Source: Cenococcum geophilum 1.58 | Lineage: Eukaryota; Ascomycota; Dothideomycetes; Gloniales; Gloniaceae | NCBI GenBank assembly: GCA_001692895.1 | Contig: KV748198.1 | Coordinates: forward strand, 1,586,367 to 1,650,366 | DNA length: 64,000 nucleotides | Direction of reading: 5' to 3' | In this document: piece by piece, positions 48,226 through 60,760 of the stretch | How the letters are laid out: each line of letters starts with the position of its first letter | Numbering within the stretch: position 1 is the first letter of the stretch | Notes under the pieces: model-generated | Told to the model about the DNA's origin: nothing | What the model saw: only the letters and a program-made list of their open reading frames with translations | Databases searched by the model: none | Position numbers and translations under genes: made by a program

Positions 48226-50435
48226 TTATCTAAAGCTTATCTACTCTTCTTTTTAAAAAGGAACTTAAATATATCTATAGACTATAAATAGGATAAAGAT
48301 ATAGAAACGGACCTAAAGGATATTACTAGAACAATAAGAATAGAATAGGGCCTTAAGGATAGGATAGAATTAAAAGGATATATATAATATAACCTAAAAG
48401 ACCTATACGGACTAGAGCTCCTAAAGAAACTACTAGAAATTACCTAATACCCCTACCACTATGCCAAGAAATATAGTAGACGGTAAAGTAGCTATAGGAC
48501 CCTTAACTACCTCTAATAGTAAAATATTAACTAACTTAAACTGCTAAAAGGAGCTCGCGGTAGTTAATACCAAAATTAAATGACTTTAAGAGCTGCTTAA
48601 AACAGGGACACCCCTATACCTAGCAATAGGTTATTAGATACCTAGAGACTTACTATTATCCTTAAGGCCCTAGCCTAACGTATAGTATTAGCATCGTTAT
48701 AGTCCGTAAAGGTCGCGGAACCCCTATTACTTATAAATGGAACTAACCCTATATTTAATAATTAGAAGCTTTAACTATAAGATAAGCTTAAAGTTAATAC
48801 GGACTATTTCCCTACTATTTAAGCTAAAATGGCCTATATCTTTAGCTATACCAGTGGGGATATATAGATATATCTACGTCCGCAATATGCCTAGGACTTA
48901 ATAAACCCCTTCCTCTCCAGAGAAGAGATAATTAACTACTTATCTTCTATTTATAAGGACCTCTTTAAGGTATAAAACGCCCGCCTTAATTATAAAAGCC
49001 TAAATATAAAAATAATAGAGACCTTTTTAGCCTTTTAAACCTGCTTTTTATACCTAGCTAGCTAAGCCTAAAATCCCTATAAAGACCTAATACTAGGCCT
49101 CTTTAAAAAGCTTACCCTAGACCTATAGCGCGCTATATTGCTAGTTTTTACTACTATATAGACTCTAAAGGTACTTACGGACTACTGCTTAGCTATTAAC
49201 TAAAGCTCTATTAAATTAAGGTATAAGCTAAGCAGTATAAAGCTAGAAGCTTTTTAAACCAGACTATAAACACTCTAAGAACGGCCTATAGTGCCCTAGC
49301 ATAATTAGTAACCCCTATAGTACTAGCTATATAGCCTACTATTAATCTAGTAGCTAGTTACGTAGCTAGTCCTATTACGGGCCTAATATATACTCGGCAT
49401 ATATATAGCAACCACTATAAATAGGCCCTTAGTAATTAAGGTGCTTACTTTTTATATAGTTATAAGGACTGCTTTACCAAGGACTACTAGATAAAGGCAA
49501 AAGTAGATAAGGTTTTATTAATTTAGGAGGATAGTATAGAGTAAGAAAAAGAGGAACCCTAAAGAACGACTCCTCTTTAGGGTTAAAAGAGATTAATATA
49601 TTATATATTAATCTAGGTTAGCTAGTTAGTAGAAGAAGCTATACTATCTCTTATACTTTATTCCGTAATAGATATTAAGTTTTAATCTCTACTTTAGCTA
49701 ACTCTAGAGTAAATATTTTTACCTTAATAGATACCTAGTGCGCCGTAAAGCTAGCAGACTTTTTAAATGCGCCTTTTAAAAAACTGCCTAAACTAATTTC
49801 TATTTATGGGTATAATGGATAAATAGGGCCACCTATTACAACTATCCTACGGATTTACTTTTATATTAACGAATAAAGGTAATATAATGTCCCCTTCCTT
49901 ATTATAGACCTTAAAAGCTATAATATAATCTTAAGGAGAAAATGGCTATTATATTTAGACGTATAACTTAATATATAAAATAGGCGTCTTATATAGCCTA
50001 AAGCTCTACCTCCAACTCCTTTATAAAAGAAATTGGCATTATAATAGAGAACCTTATACGGCCCTAGATAAATACTATTTACTAAGCTAATATTATATAT
50101 AGGAACTAGGCCTTTAAGAAAGATATATAGCGTAATTAGTAACGGATCTATATACTATATCGCCTCTAGACTACCTATACCCCGCTACCCATACTAGAAA
50201 CCTAAAAAGTTAGTAATAACCTAGCTAAGCCCTTAATAGGAAACTTAGGTCCTATATAACTATAAAGGAAAGTAAAAAATACTAGATGCTATACTAAACT
50301 AATAGACTAGAAGGATAACTTATAGAAAATAGAATATAAGCTAAGGAAGATTATAAACTCTATACTGTAAAATACGGCCTAATAAAGGTCTATAAGGAAA
50401 CCTACGGACCTCCTACTAGTTAATATCTGCTATAT

Positions 50436-50631
50436 TATTACGGTGCTGCAATAAAGTAGACCAAATAACTACGTTATAGTATAAAGAGGAGAAGAAGGTA
50501 AAAGGGGGTATTATATATAAATAGTAGGGCCAGCCGCCAAGGCGCTAGTAGTGGGCTAGCTAATAGTAGGAAATAGTATAAGATAGTACGAGATAGTATA
50601 GAATAGTATACGTTAAGTTAGTGCCGTAACA
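50436..50631 (-). repeat. 3' LTR of G
   Basis: Pair of 60019-60214. It contains a series of agatagta/gaatagta units near its right end (about 50575-50615). Confidence 0.92.
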
Positions 50632-50724
50632 GTACTCCCCTCCCTAAAAGGTTTGGTCCCTAAACTAAATAAGTAACTTATTTTTGCTGTAAAGATATTA
50701 CTTCCGCTTACTACTCTTAACTAA

Positions 50725-50769
50725 GCTAATAGCGATTTTCTATACCGGGTATGGAAAATCCTAATTGGT
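50725..50769. repeat. CCAAT-ended hairpin, copy 2 (in G)
   Basis: Same palindrome as 47436-47480, weathered, in the 3' region of G. The wider segment 50685-50806 matches 63335-63455, including the downstream ggtagaactctataccgc. Confidence 0.88.
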
Positions 50770-50847
50770 TAGTTTAACGAATAAAGTTGGTAGAACTCTA
50801 TACCGCTACCATATAGCGCTTCTTAGTAAAAAACTAACTAATTAGAT

Positions 50848-50870
50848 AACTTTAACTAGTGGTTAAAGTT
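50848..50870 (+). repeat. Shared 23-bp palindrome, copy in G
   Basis: Half-site aactttaac plus inverted copy, preceded by ctaactaattagat. It lies in the 3' region of G, about 80 bp from the hairpin at 50725-50769. Confidence 0.85.
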
Positions 50871-53800
50871 CTATAAGATCTTAACCACTATAAATTATCT
50901 TTATAGTCGGCTACGGTTTTGGTATAACTCTCCCTTATTTTATACCTAGTTTAGGGGTCTTAGCTTTTTAGGGTATTATTTATAAAACTTTAGTAGTGCG
51001 CGCTTGCACCCTTTTAGGGATTTCTTAGGTTCCTAGGTTTTCTTATTATAATACTTCTACTTAATATAATATGTTAAGCCATACTTATCCATTTATTTAT
51101 TATATATATTAAGGATCTTTTTAAATTCCTACTTGTCTGTAATATTGCCGTCATTATCCCTTTTAGCTATTTTGCCTATAACATTATAACGTTCCTCTTT
51201 GTTAATATATGCTTAACTAGAGATCTCTTTAGGGAACTAGAGGCGGACTTTTAAAGTATAGAAAGACTTATTAATATAGATATGGTCCAGGAGGTTAACT
51301 ATAACTACTTCTCTATAGGTAGCTAGGACGGGCTAGGGTCTATCCTAGTTATTATCCTACTTCCTCTTAGGCTGGTTAGTCTTTATATTTTTAAGGCTAA
51401 CTATAACTATATTATCCTTTTTAAATATTATACCCTTATCTTATTTTATATTAGCATTATCTTTATAGCGTCGCTAAGAGATATAAGCTAGGGCTTTACG
51501 CTAGGTTAGGATACGCTTAAAGTAGTTAGCGATAGTGTTAGCTTATAGGTACTCTTTCTTTATATATACAGACAGGGCTAATGGCTAGGGGCCTGCTAGT
51601 TTAATACCCAGACATAGGTTATAGCCATAGTTGGTAAAGAATAGTAAGATTTCCGTAGTCTTATTAACCTAGTTATTTATAATAAACTTAGTAAAGGGGA
51701 GCTAATCTACCTAGTTATCTTAGGTAAAGCTTATAAAGGCACATAGGTACTTATTTATTACTGCGTTAATAATCTTAGTTTAACTATCTATTTTAGGGTG
51801 CTATATAGAGCTAGGGCTTAGGGTTACCTTTAGGCGCTAGTTTAGGCGACGCTAGAAGTTAGAAATGAATAAAGAGCCTTTATTAGAAATAATAGTATTT
51901 AGAGCGCCGTATAACTTATAAATAGTGTAGATAAATACTTTAATAAGCTCCTTAGTATTTAGGCTAGTAATAAGAATAAAGTATCTTATCTTTATTAGGC
52001 GGTTAATAACAATAAAGATATATCTATATGTTTTGCTATTATAAAGGCACTTAGGTAGGTTAATGACGTGGTTAATAGAGATATCGGTCTATAGGCGGAC
52101 TAGTAGTTTTAGTAGTTTTAGGAAACCGAGTAGTGCTAAGCGTAGGGTCTTTATACGGAAGTAGAGAGCGCAGTCTCTTATAAAGGTAGCCGTGAACTAT
52201 AAAATACCTAGCTACTAATATATTTAATTAAGGAGGTTTAGTGTCTTAACGCGGCTTAGGTAACCCGTAGGGCCTAAACTATATATACGGTGTATAACTT
52301 CTAGTTAGAGTTTAGGTAAATTAGGGATAAATACTTAATTCCTGTAGTATATTAGGCTGTTAATAATTAAATATTTAGATTTATTATAGCGGAGCAGCTT
52401 CCTAATCTGCTTAGGCCAACGGCGTACTTTATAGTTTTTCTATTCGCGTAGCGTAGCTAATATATTTCTAGTAAGTTTATTCTCTATATAGGCATTCTTA
52501 ATAAGCCTTTTAAGGGGTTTTTTCTTAGGCTCTGGGTCTATTACTATAATAAAGTCTTTAATATTCTAGTCTTAGGATTTGCTTAGTAGCTCTTCTAGGA
52601 TAGTAGGGTTAACTTTCTTTAGTAGTAAAATAACGCGGTCTTAATATTGTAGACATTTATTATTAGCATTAGTAGGTATAACGCTTAGGAGGCGGCTAAG
52701 AGCGTCTAGAATTATAGCTTTAGTACTAGGCCTATAAGTAATAATAAAGTTAAATTAGGAAAGGAACTTAGCCTAGCGGACTTAGCGCTAGTTTAATTAT
52801 TTTATTATTATAAAGATCTAGAGGTTCTTATAGTTTGTAATAATTTTAAATAGCTACTTGGTTCCTTACAGTTTAGGGCGCTATTTTTTTAGTACCTTAA
52901 TAATTGCTAGGAGCTTCTTATCGTATATTTTATAGTTATATTTAAAGGCTAAGTGCTTAGCAGAGAAGAATACAACTAGCTTAAGCTTATTACTTTTATT
53001 AGCTTAATAAAGCACTCTACCTAAAGCCTAGTTTAAGGCGTCTGTCTCTACTACAGTCTTCTTTATATAGTCGTAATACGCTAGGACCGGTACTATAGTA
53101 AACGCTATTTTTAGGGTCTGGAACACCTATATTTAGTTAGGGCCCTATAACCAGCTAATACTCTTCTTTAGTAGCCTAGTTATGGGCTTAACTACCTTAG
53201 AGTAGCCTTAGATGAATTATTAGTAGAAGTTCGCGAAGCTAAGAAATTGCTATAGTTCCTTAATTAACGTTAGGTTCTTCTATTTCTGTAAGGCCTGTAC
53301 CTTTTTAGGGTCTATAGTTATGCTATTAGTTAAGATAATTAAGCTAAGGTATTTTGTTTTAGTAGTATAAAACTTAGACTTATTAATATTAATCTGGAGT
53401 CTAGCATTACTAAGTCTCTAAATAATTTTATTTATATATTTTGTATGCTTAGCGCGTGTTTTTAAGAAGATAAGGATATTATTAAGATACGCAGTGTAGT
53501 AGTTATTAAGGGCGTTGTGTAGAATATGGTTAATATAGTTTTAAAATATAGTGGGTGCGTTATAGAGACTAAATAATATAACTAATATTTTATAGAGCCC
53601 AAACTAGGTAATAAATGCTATAAGCTACTTATGGCCTTCCGCAATCCGGATTTAGTTAAACGCAGCAATTATATTAAGCTTAGTAAAGTACTTAGCACTA
53701 TAGAATGTATTAAGTGTCTCACGGACTAGTAGTAATGGATACTAATTCTTAATAGTAACTATATTTAGGCCTTAGTAGTTATAGCAGATTTGTATACCGC

Positions 53801-54837
53801 CACTAGGTTTCGCAGTAAGGAGGAGTAATACGGTAGCTAGTAAGGTTAATTCGCGGATAAAACCCTTATTTAGTATCTTGTTAATCCACTTCTTTATATA
53901 ACTAAGTTTAGTAAGTAAAAGTAGTCTATTTTTATAATACGGGGCCTACTTTCCGGGTATAATCTTAATTTTATGGTCCTATAGTTGGTAAGGGGGTAGC
54001 TTATCTACGTTTTTAGGGAGGAAGTGTTTAATATATTCGCGAAACTCTTTTAGTAAGCGTTATAAAATATCTTTACGGGTTAATCCTGGTTTACCTTTTA
54101 GAAATTTCTTAATATTAGTATTAACTATTTTTTGGCGTAGAGACTTAGACTTTATTTTTAGGTTTGTCTTAAGGAAGTTATAAAAATAAGGGGGTAGCGT
54201 TTTACGGGCTTTATCCATTATATAGTCACCTTTTACTAGCCGGCGGAAAGACCTTTCTAATAGGTTTGGTACTTCTATTAGGCCTATAGGCAGCTCCTTA
54301 AGTAGCTATTAATACTCTTCTTATTTAACCAGTTCTACTAGCTCCGCTATATAAATCTTTATTACCTTTACATCTTTTTGTTTATAAAACTGAGTAAAAT
54401 TAACGGTATAAGTATTCTAATGTTGTCTAGGTTAGGGCGTGTTTAGTTCTCCAGTATTACGGCTGGGCTAGTATAGCTTAGTTGGCCTAGGGGGGCGGAA
54501 ATAAGGCGGCGGCTCTATATGGTACGCGTAGGAGATAGGTATAAGGTTAGGCGTTATAGGGGGGAGGTCTTAATTGCTCTAGTTTTAGTCTTAGCTGTAA
54601 TACCCTTAGCTATTATATATGCGGTCGCATGTGCGTATAGTAAATAACTTAGGGTTAGGTATCTTATTGGCTAACCTAGGTTAAGCGGGTGTATAAAGGG
54701 GACTTATAGTTTTAGCGGTATTTATTTTTTAGGGGATATAGCGGTGGTCTAGTCTTCTAGGATCTCTACTTAGTTTACTATGTATATTAGCTTACTAGTG
54801 TTAGACACCTCTTTTACTATTAGCTAATAGTATCTAA

Positions 54838-57671
54838 ACCAGATGGGATATCTTTCGCAATTCTAAAAAAGGCCTACCCTACTATAGAAGATCTTTTATA
54901 TAGAACCTATAGGATTCTATTTACCCTAGGCTATCAGCTAAAGGTCTGGAGAGAAGCTTAAGGAGTTATTCTCCCTAAAGCAAATAAGAAGGACTATTCC
55001 TTACCAAAGTCCTATAGACCTATCTCCTTATTAAACTGCCTAGGAAAGACTCTAGAGAAGATCTTTGCTACTAGATTAGGGTACCTAGCTAATACTACTA
55101 GCTTACTTTAAGATTCGCAATTAGGAGGAAGAAGACAGCGGTCCGCAATAGACGCAGTCCTACTACTTCTAAATAATATCCAATCTAAAAATAGTAGGAA
55201 AAAAGCTAGACAAAGGATAGCCACTACGGTATTCCTAGACGTGAAAGGGGCCTTTAACCACGTCTCTAAAAACCAGCTCTTATCTATCTGCAAGGAACTA
55301 GGACTACCTATAGCGTTTATATAATGGGTAGCTACCTTCCTTAGCAATAGAAAGCTACAGCTATCCTTTAACAGACAAATATAAGAAAAAGTAGAATTAG
55401 AAACAGGGATACCACAGGGATCGCCTATATCCCCTATTTTATTTCTACTATATCTACGTAATATCTATAGGCTAAAGACAGAAGGAGCCTATTCCCTTAG
55501 CTATATGGACGACTTTGCAATTANAGTTACTTNAAATTNAGCNAAATCTAATTGTAAAAAGCTAGAGGGAATAGTGCTAGAGCTAATGTCTAGAGCTAAG
55601 GAAGCTGCTATTAGTTTTGACATTAGTAAAACAGAGCTTATACACTTCCATAGTAAACGAACTACTATAGAAGAAGGGCTAAAGTTAGGAGACGCAGAAA
55701 TATCCCCTAAACCCCTAGTTAGGTGGCTAGGAGTATTTCTAGACTCTAAGCTTACGTTTAAACAACACGTAGAAATAAGAATCTCTAAAGCAAAAGCAGC
55801 CTTTTATTCAATTAGAAGACTAGGCAACACACAAAGAGGTCTATCTCTACAAGCCCTAAGGCAGCTCTATATAGCCTGCGTTACTACTATAGCAGACTAT
55901 GGAATACAATGCTGGTGTAAAAGTAAATCTAGAGACTACCTACTAGCTAGGTACCAATCTCTACAAAATGAGGCCCTAGAACTAGTTTTAGGAGCGTTTA
56001 GAAGGTCTCCTAGCCAAGCTATAGAGATAGAGGCCTCTATTCCTCCTCCTAGAATTAGATTCGAAAAGCTTTACAATAGTTACGCATTAAGAATCCTAAA
56101 ATTTAAAGAAAACCACGCAATTAAGAAAGTCTATATAGAAGAGATTGACAAAGATAGGGACGAACTAGCAACTAGCTCTAGCTCTAGCCCTAGTCCTAGC
56201 CCTAGAAACTCTACTATAAGGCACCTTCTATAGCCAAAAACACGGCTATTATCTCTAACCTCTAGAGTTTAACAGCTAGTTCAAAACTGGAAAATAGAGA
56301 GAATCTCTCTAGAATGGCAAAAACCGTGGTCTCCTCCTATGTCTGCATTCTTTTCTATCTCTAGAGGTAGTAAGGAAGAAGCTATACAAGAACATCTAAG
56401 ACTAGTAGAAAATTTACAGGAGTCTCTAGAGTGGGACTTAGTAGATATATACTATACAGATGGCTTTAAAGATAGTAAATTAAACGCAGCAGCCATATAT
56501 AAAATAGGAGAGAGAAATAGGATTAAATATGCAACAAACTGGAATCTAGGACCCTATATAGAAATTATAGACGCAGAGCTTTATGCAGTCTATAGGGCCC
56601 TAGAGCACCTAAAGCAATAAAGACTAGAAGAGAAACAGGTCTATATCTTTATAGATAGCCAAGCAGCTATTAAAAGGTTACAGCTTAATTCTCTTACAGG
56701 AGGGCAAGAACTAGTCTTTAAAATTACGCAAAGCTGTTCCTATCTAGCTAGTAAAAACGTCTCTATTAACTTCTATTGGGTTCCTAGCCACCTAGAAATC
56801 TATGGAAATAAAATAGCAGATAAACTAGCAAAGAAGGGCCTCTTAAGAAGAAAAATATAATCCTCTTATACCTCTTTAGCCTACATAGGGAAGATAGCAA
56901 GAGAAAAGATACTAGACCAGTGGAAAGACAATTAGCAACAGAATAAAAGTAAAGGAAAACACTATACTAGGATCTGTAAAGGAAACTACTCCTTTTCTCT
57001 TAAAGCCCCTAAGGATAAATATCCTAAAAGGCTACAATCAGCTTTTTACCAACTAAAACTAGGAAAAGGCTTCTTTAAGTCCTTCTCTAAAACAATAGGG
57101 AAGGACAAAGAAGGTAGATGCTTTAGAGACTGTACTGCCGTATAAACCCCTAAGCACTTATTACTAGAATGCAGGCTATATTGGGAAGAGAGAAAAGAAA
57201 TGCAAAGACAACTAGGTTCTTCTCTATCTTTAAAGAAGCTATTTTGCACAAAAAAAGGAAGAGAAGTACTTTTTCAATTTCTAAGTAAGACAGGGATAGC
57301 TACTGGAAAGTGGCTAATAGCAGAAGGATCTTTAGAAGGTAACTCCTACTAGAATTCAAGTAAATAAATAATAGTAAGTAAAAGAACAGAAATAAAATAC
57401 AAAAAGGACTGGGACAGGCGTTAGGATTTCTTATATTTTACTGATTTTCTACTTTTTTTTACTACCTAATAGTTGTCAGCAACCTAGTGTTTACTAGGGA
57501 GTGGTAAACCTCTAGCTTAGAGGTTTATAAACTACTAGGACATAGTTACTAGTATATATTAAGCTGCCTAGAAAGGATTCATATATATAGGACTATAGCG
57601 CCATAGCCTAGAGGCTGCATGCGCAGTATTATACGTAGTATAATACAAATGATTTTTTAAAAAAAAAATTA
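54838..57671 (+). mobile_element. L2: 5'-truncated LINE inside G
   Basis: Non-LTR retrotransposon copy, same family as L1. The 5' end is truncated inside reverse transcriptase, starting at the PDGIS motif. The 3' end is an A-run (57656-57668). The short shared flank tatctaa (54831-54837 and about 57672-57678) is the likely target duplication, though only 7 bp are certain. The 3' untranslated region (57354-57655) ends with an inverted pair around gtattatac/gtataatac, also present in L1. It is less worn than the gypsy sequence around it. Confidence 0.9.
54841..57353 (+). pseudogene. L2 ORF2 remnant: reverse transcriptase, RNase H, zinc-knuckle end
   Basis: One reading frame runs through the whole copy without frameshift, interrupted by ten stops, each of which could come from a Gln or Trp codon by a single transition. 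RT motifs in order: PDGISFAILK (54841), SYRPISLLNCLGKTLEKI (about 55005), LGGRRQRSAIDA (55121), FLDVKGAFNHV (55232), GIPQGSPISPILF (55410) and YMDDFAI (55502). The open part 55505-56233 (242 codons) covers the RT C-terminal half. RNase H follows: YYTDGFKDSK (about 56449), AELYAVYRALEHL (56575), FIDSQAAIKRL (56649) and WVPSHLEIYGNKIADKLAKKG (about 56776). A cysteine-rich end (CFRDC, then HLLLEC) lies near 57120-57170. The frame ends at TAG 57351-57353. The N-terminal endonuclease part is absent through truncation. Undetermined bases are at 55524, 55533, 55539 and 55543. Confidence 0.92.
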
Positions 57672-60018
57672 TATCTAAGCGTTACCCGTGCAATGCATCC
57701 GCGTAGTGCTACTTGGTTATAGTCGGGAATATGCTATAAGAGATAGTTATAAGCATAGTAATTAGAGTTAAACTTAAGCTCTAGGGCAGGAAAGTCTGTC
57801 CTTAGGTTATGCTTTTTAAGCTAGGGTATTCTAAGAATTACTAATATAGAGGGTGATAACTTTATAATATAGAAGAGTATAGATTCTATATAGTGGCTAA
57901 TTATTATTATTGCTATAAAGTAGTGGGTAATAAACCCGGATAGGAGTCCATTAGTAAGGTAGAGTGGTTTTAGGACTAAGAGTCTTTTTATTATAATATT
58001 GTGCTTTTTTATAAGCGAGTCTTTATCCATAAACACTGGTGCTGTACTACTAGTATTAATAAGGCTTACTGTTTTAATAAGAACTTATAGGAGTAGGTTA
58101 TATAGTAAGGAGAGGTAGGTCTAAATAAAGATAGTATTCCTATTGCTATTTACTATTCTAAGGTTAAGTAGTAGCTGGCTTAAAATAAGGTTTAACTAAT
58201 CTAGTAGTATAAATCTAATCCTTTTATCCTCCTCCCCGTATAGTTTTAACCCTTAGAGGCAACTTAGTCTAAGGGTTAGCCTTTTAATGGCTAAATTATA
58301 GGGCTTGGCTAGTGGCTGTGGTCTTAGCTAGTATATCCTAATATATTGGTCTCTAACGGTATATATGTGTTAGAGGGTACTTTACTAATAATACGGCCGG
58401 TCTTATAATTGGTAGTAGTACGGAGTACTTATCCGTAGTTCGCGTATAGGACTATTAGTTAAGGCTATATTAAGAAAGGGAATTATAGGAGCGGGTTTTT
58501 ATATCCGAATACACGTCCTTATCTATAGTTACCGCCTTAATTACTATCCCCTCTATTAAAGAATCCGCTATGGCTAGGAGGGGGTTAGCGTAATAGTATT
58601 AGAAGGGGATTTAGGTTCTTTTAGGGGTCGTAAGCATCTTTTTAGTGGCTAGGTTGACCACACGCTATATAAAGTCTGTTATCCGTATAATATCTTCAAA
58701 ATTTATTAGGGAGACTATTACTACTGCTGCTGAACTTAACGGCGTTAAGGTCTATTAGGTCATTCTATAATAATATAGGTCGATAGCCGCTAGCAGTACT
58801 TAGCTTAGCGGTATTTAGCTTAGTATAGTAGGCATAGTTCTATAGGTTATAAGCAAATATATCTATTTACTTACGCTAGCCTTTATAGTCAGCATCGCCG
58901 ATTTTATAGCTAAGGGTAAGGGCTAGGTCCTTTATCTTAAAGGAAATATTCTTCTTAAGTAGATCTACTTTTTGTTCCTTAGTTTTGTTTGCTTTAATTA
59001 TTAACTTATTAAGCTCTACTTTCTAGGACTAGTAGTTACGCTTACCTTAGCTTAAGGTATCTAGCTTATTTTTAGCTGCTTAGGTTATATCTATAGTCTT
59101 ATAGTGCTTCCTTATGTATATAAATATAGACTCTTAGTTAAAGAAGGTCTATTTACTTAAGTTATTTGGGTGTATACGTAGCATATTAAGGCTATACTTA
59201 ACGTAGTTATAAGCTTTATCTATTAGCATGTTTAATATATAGAGGACTTTATCTATTAGGGTTTTAAAGCACTTTATATCCCTCTAGAAAACGCCTTAGA
59301 TCTTTATTTCCTATATTTTAAAATTTTCTTACTTTTTAGTCAGTAATCCCTTACCATTAAATAGGGTTAGATCTTTTGCTTTATGCTTTTTTCTATAGGG
59401 CTTAGTTAGAAAAGGAGAGCTAGTAGTAATATTCTTATTGGTAATAGTCTGGGTAAGTATAGTAATCTAAAGGCTTAGACTTTATATGGTCTAAGTATTT
59501 ATAAAGGCTTATTATTTATATTATTGTATACGTAGTTTAAGCGTCTTAAGGGAGTTAATTCTATGCTGAGCTTCTTTAAGTTGGGACTTTATAGTTTAAC
59601 CTTTGTTATAGACGGCTTAGAGACCACTCTTAACGCTAGTTAGAAAAGTTATATATATAGAAAAGTGCTAAAAGGTTCCTGCTACGTTAAGGTCTTTAGG
59701 GTACTCTAGGCTACTTCTAATTGCCTAGGTAATGTGGGTATAGGAGGTATTAAAAAGGCAGGCAAGTGTTTCGCGTTTATTCGCCAACGGGGTATTATCT
59801 ATATTATAGTCGCCTATTTTAAGGGATCTATATAAGGCAATTAAAGTCTATAAGGCTGGCTATAGTACTAAGATTATTTATAACTATGTTAGGGTTATTT
59901 AGGACTTATAATACGGTGTTATTAGTTGCGCTAGGTTGTAATTACACTAGGAAAACGGGAATAATAGACTAGAAAAAAATTAAGGTTGTAATAGGGCGCA
60001 ATTAGGGATACCACAAAC

Positions 60019-60214
60019 TGTTATAGTGCTGTAATAAAGTAGACTAAATAACTACGTTGTGGTATAAAGAGGAGAAGAAGGTAAAAGGGGGTATTATATA
60101 TAAATAGTAGGGCTAGCCGCTAAGGCGCTAGTGGTGGGCTAGCCAATAGTAGGAAACAGTATAAGATAGTACGAGATAGTATAGAATAGTATGCGTTAAG
60201 TCAGTGCCGTGACA
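60019..60214 (-). repeat. 5' LTR of G
   Basis: Pair of 50436-50631, followed by target copy tatat and then B3 sequence. Confidence 0.92.
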
Positions 60215-60362
60215 TATATTAGCGCTGTAGGATTCTACTGGAACTTGGTTTAACTTAATACTATTACCTTTACCACTAGCTTATATAAAATTGATTAAAT
60301 AATTAAGGAAAAGAAAAGTAAACTTAGTAGATAGGACAGTAAGCTTATAGATAAGGAGCTAG

Positions 60363-60557
60363 TGTGGTGGGGTAAAATGGGCCACTACTTAGTGCCTTGG
60401 CATTTTCCTGTATATATTGAGCCTTCGGCTTCTCTCCTTCTCCCTATCACGACCTACCAGAATACATTCTTTCCTTTCTTCTTGCTGACTGCTTTCCTAC
60501 TGATTGATTACGACTGACGACCGACTGACTGACCGACCGACCGACAGACAGACAGCA
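60363..60557 (+). repeat. Probable 5' LTR of H
   Basis: Proposed from its position at the border with B3, the TG start and promoter-like content. The end is a guess at the last ca of the gacagacagaca run. No partner is seen in the window. Confidence 0.45.
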
Positions 60558-60684
60558 TTGTGACTTCCTATCTGAGAGGGACCGCGTCCACCACTATATA
60601 TGGTATTCCACGTGGGGATGACGGCAAGCTCTTTGGATTAGAAGTCTGGTATTCTACACACAACTATATATACGTAGAAACATA

Positions 60685-60760
60685 TTATGACTATAAAAGA
60701 ACCGCTAGCTGCAGAAGAACGACTAGCTGTAGAAGAACCGCCAGCTAGACAGACGAGACA
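60685..60760 (+). repeat. Short coding-type repeat in the H leader
   Basis: About three units close to gaagaaccgctagctgca. The 62-codon open frame starting at 60560 runs into it, but I find no domain and regard that frame as doubtful. Confidence 0.55.

Larger units (their letters stand above)
50436..60214 (-). mobile_element. G: Ty3/gypsy element inside B3, split by L2
   Basis: Fossil element on the minus strand. The 196-bp LTRs (50436-50631 and 60019-60214) have a perfect tatat target duplication (50431-50435 and 60215-60219). B1 shows the empty site near 11450. A pyrimidine tract (50636-50645) is the complement of the purine tract. Reading leftwards: gag about 60000-57680, interruption by L2, protease region about 54800-54300, reverse transcriptase about 54000-53170 (YLNNILIF near 53490), RNase H about 53120-52800, integrase about 52250-51500, then a 3' region with the shared palindrome and hairpin. 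It is complete in layout but broken with very many breaks. The LTRs differ at about 15 of 196 sites, all transitions. Confidence 0.9.
47998..60362 (+). mobile_element. B3: family-B gypsy element, 5' part
   Basis: Fossil element inserted in B2 in the opposite orientation, seen as 47998-50435 and 60215-60362. The 5' LTR (47998-48225) matches the B1 LTRs. Then follow a gag region (about 48240-49500; NWK-type block near 48755 homologous to B1 near 13110), a knuckle-like block near 49435-49490 and a protease region about 49690-49960 that aligns with B1 12240-11900. G interrupts it. The piece after G matches the B1 stretch before reverse transcriptase (about 11450-11330). It is then cut by H and its remainder is outside the window. 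It is broken with very many breaks. Confidence 0.88.

Noticed and set aside
55108-55347. 79-codon minus-strand frame
   Set aside because: Antisense shadow of the reverse transcriptase region of L2.
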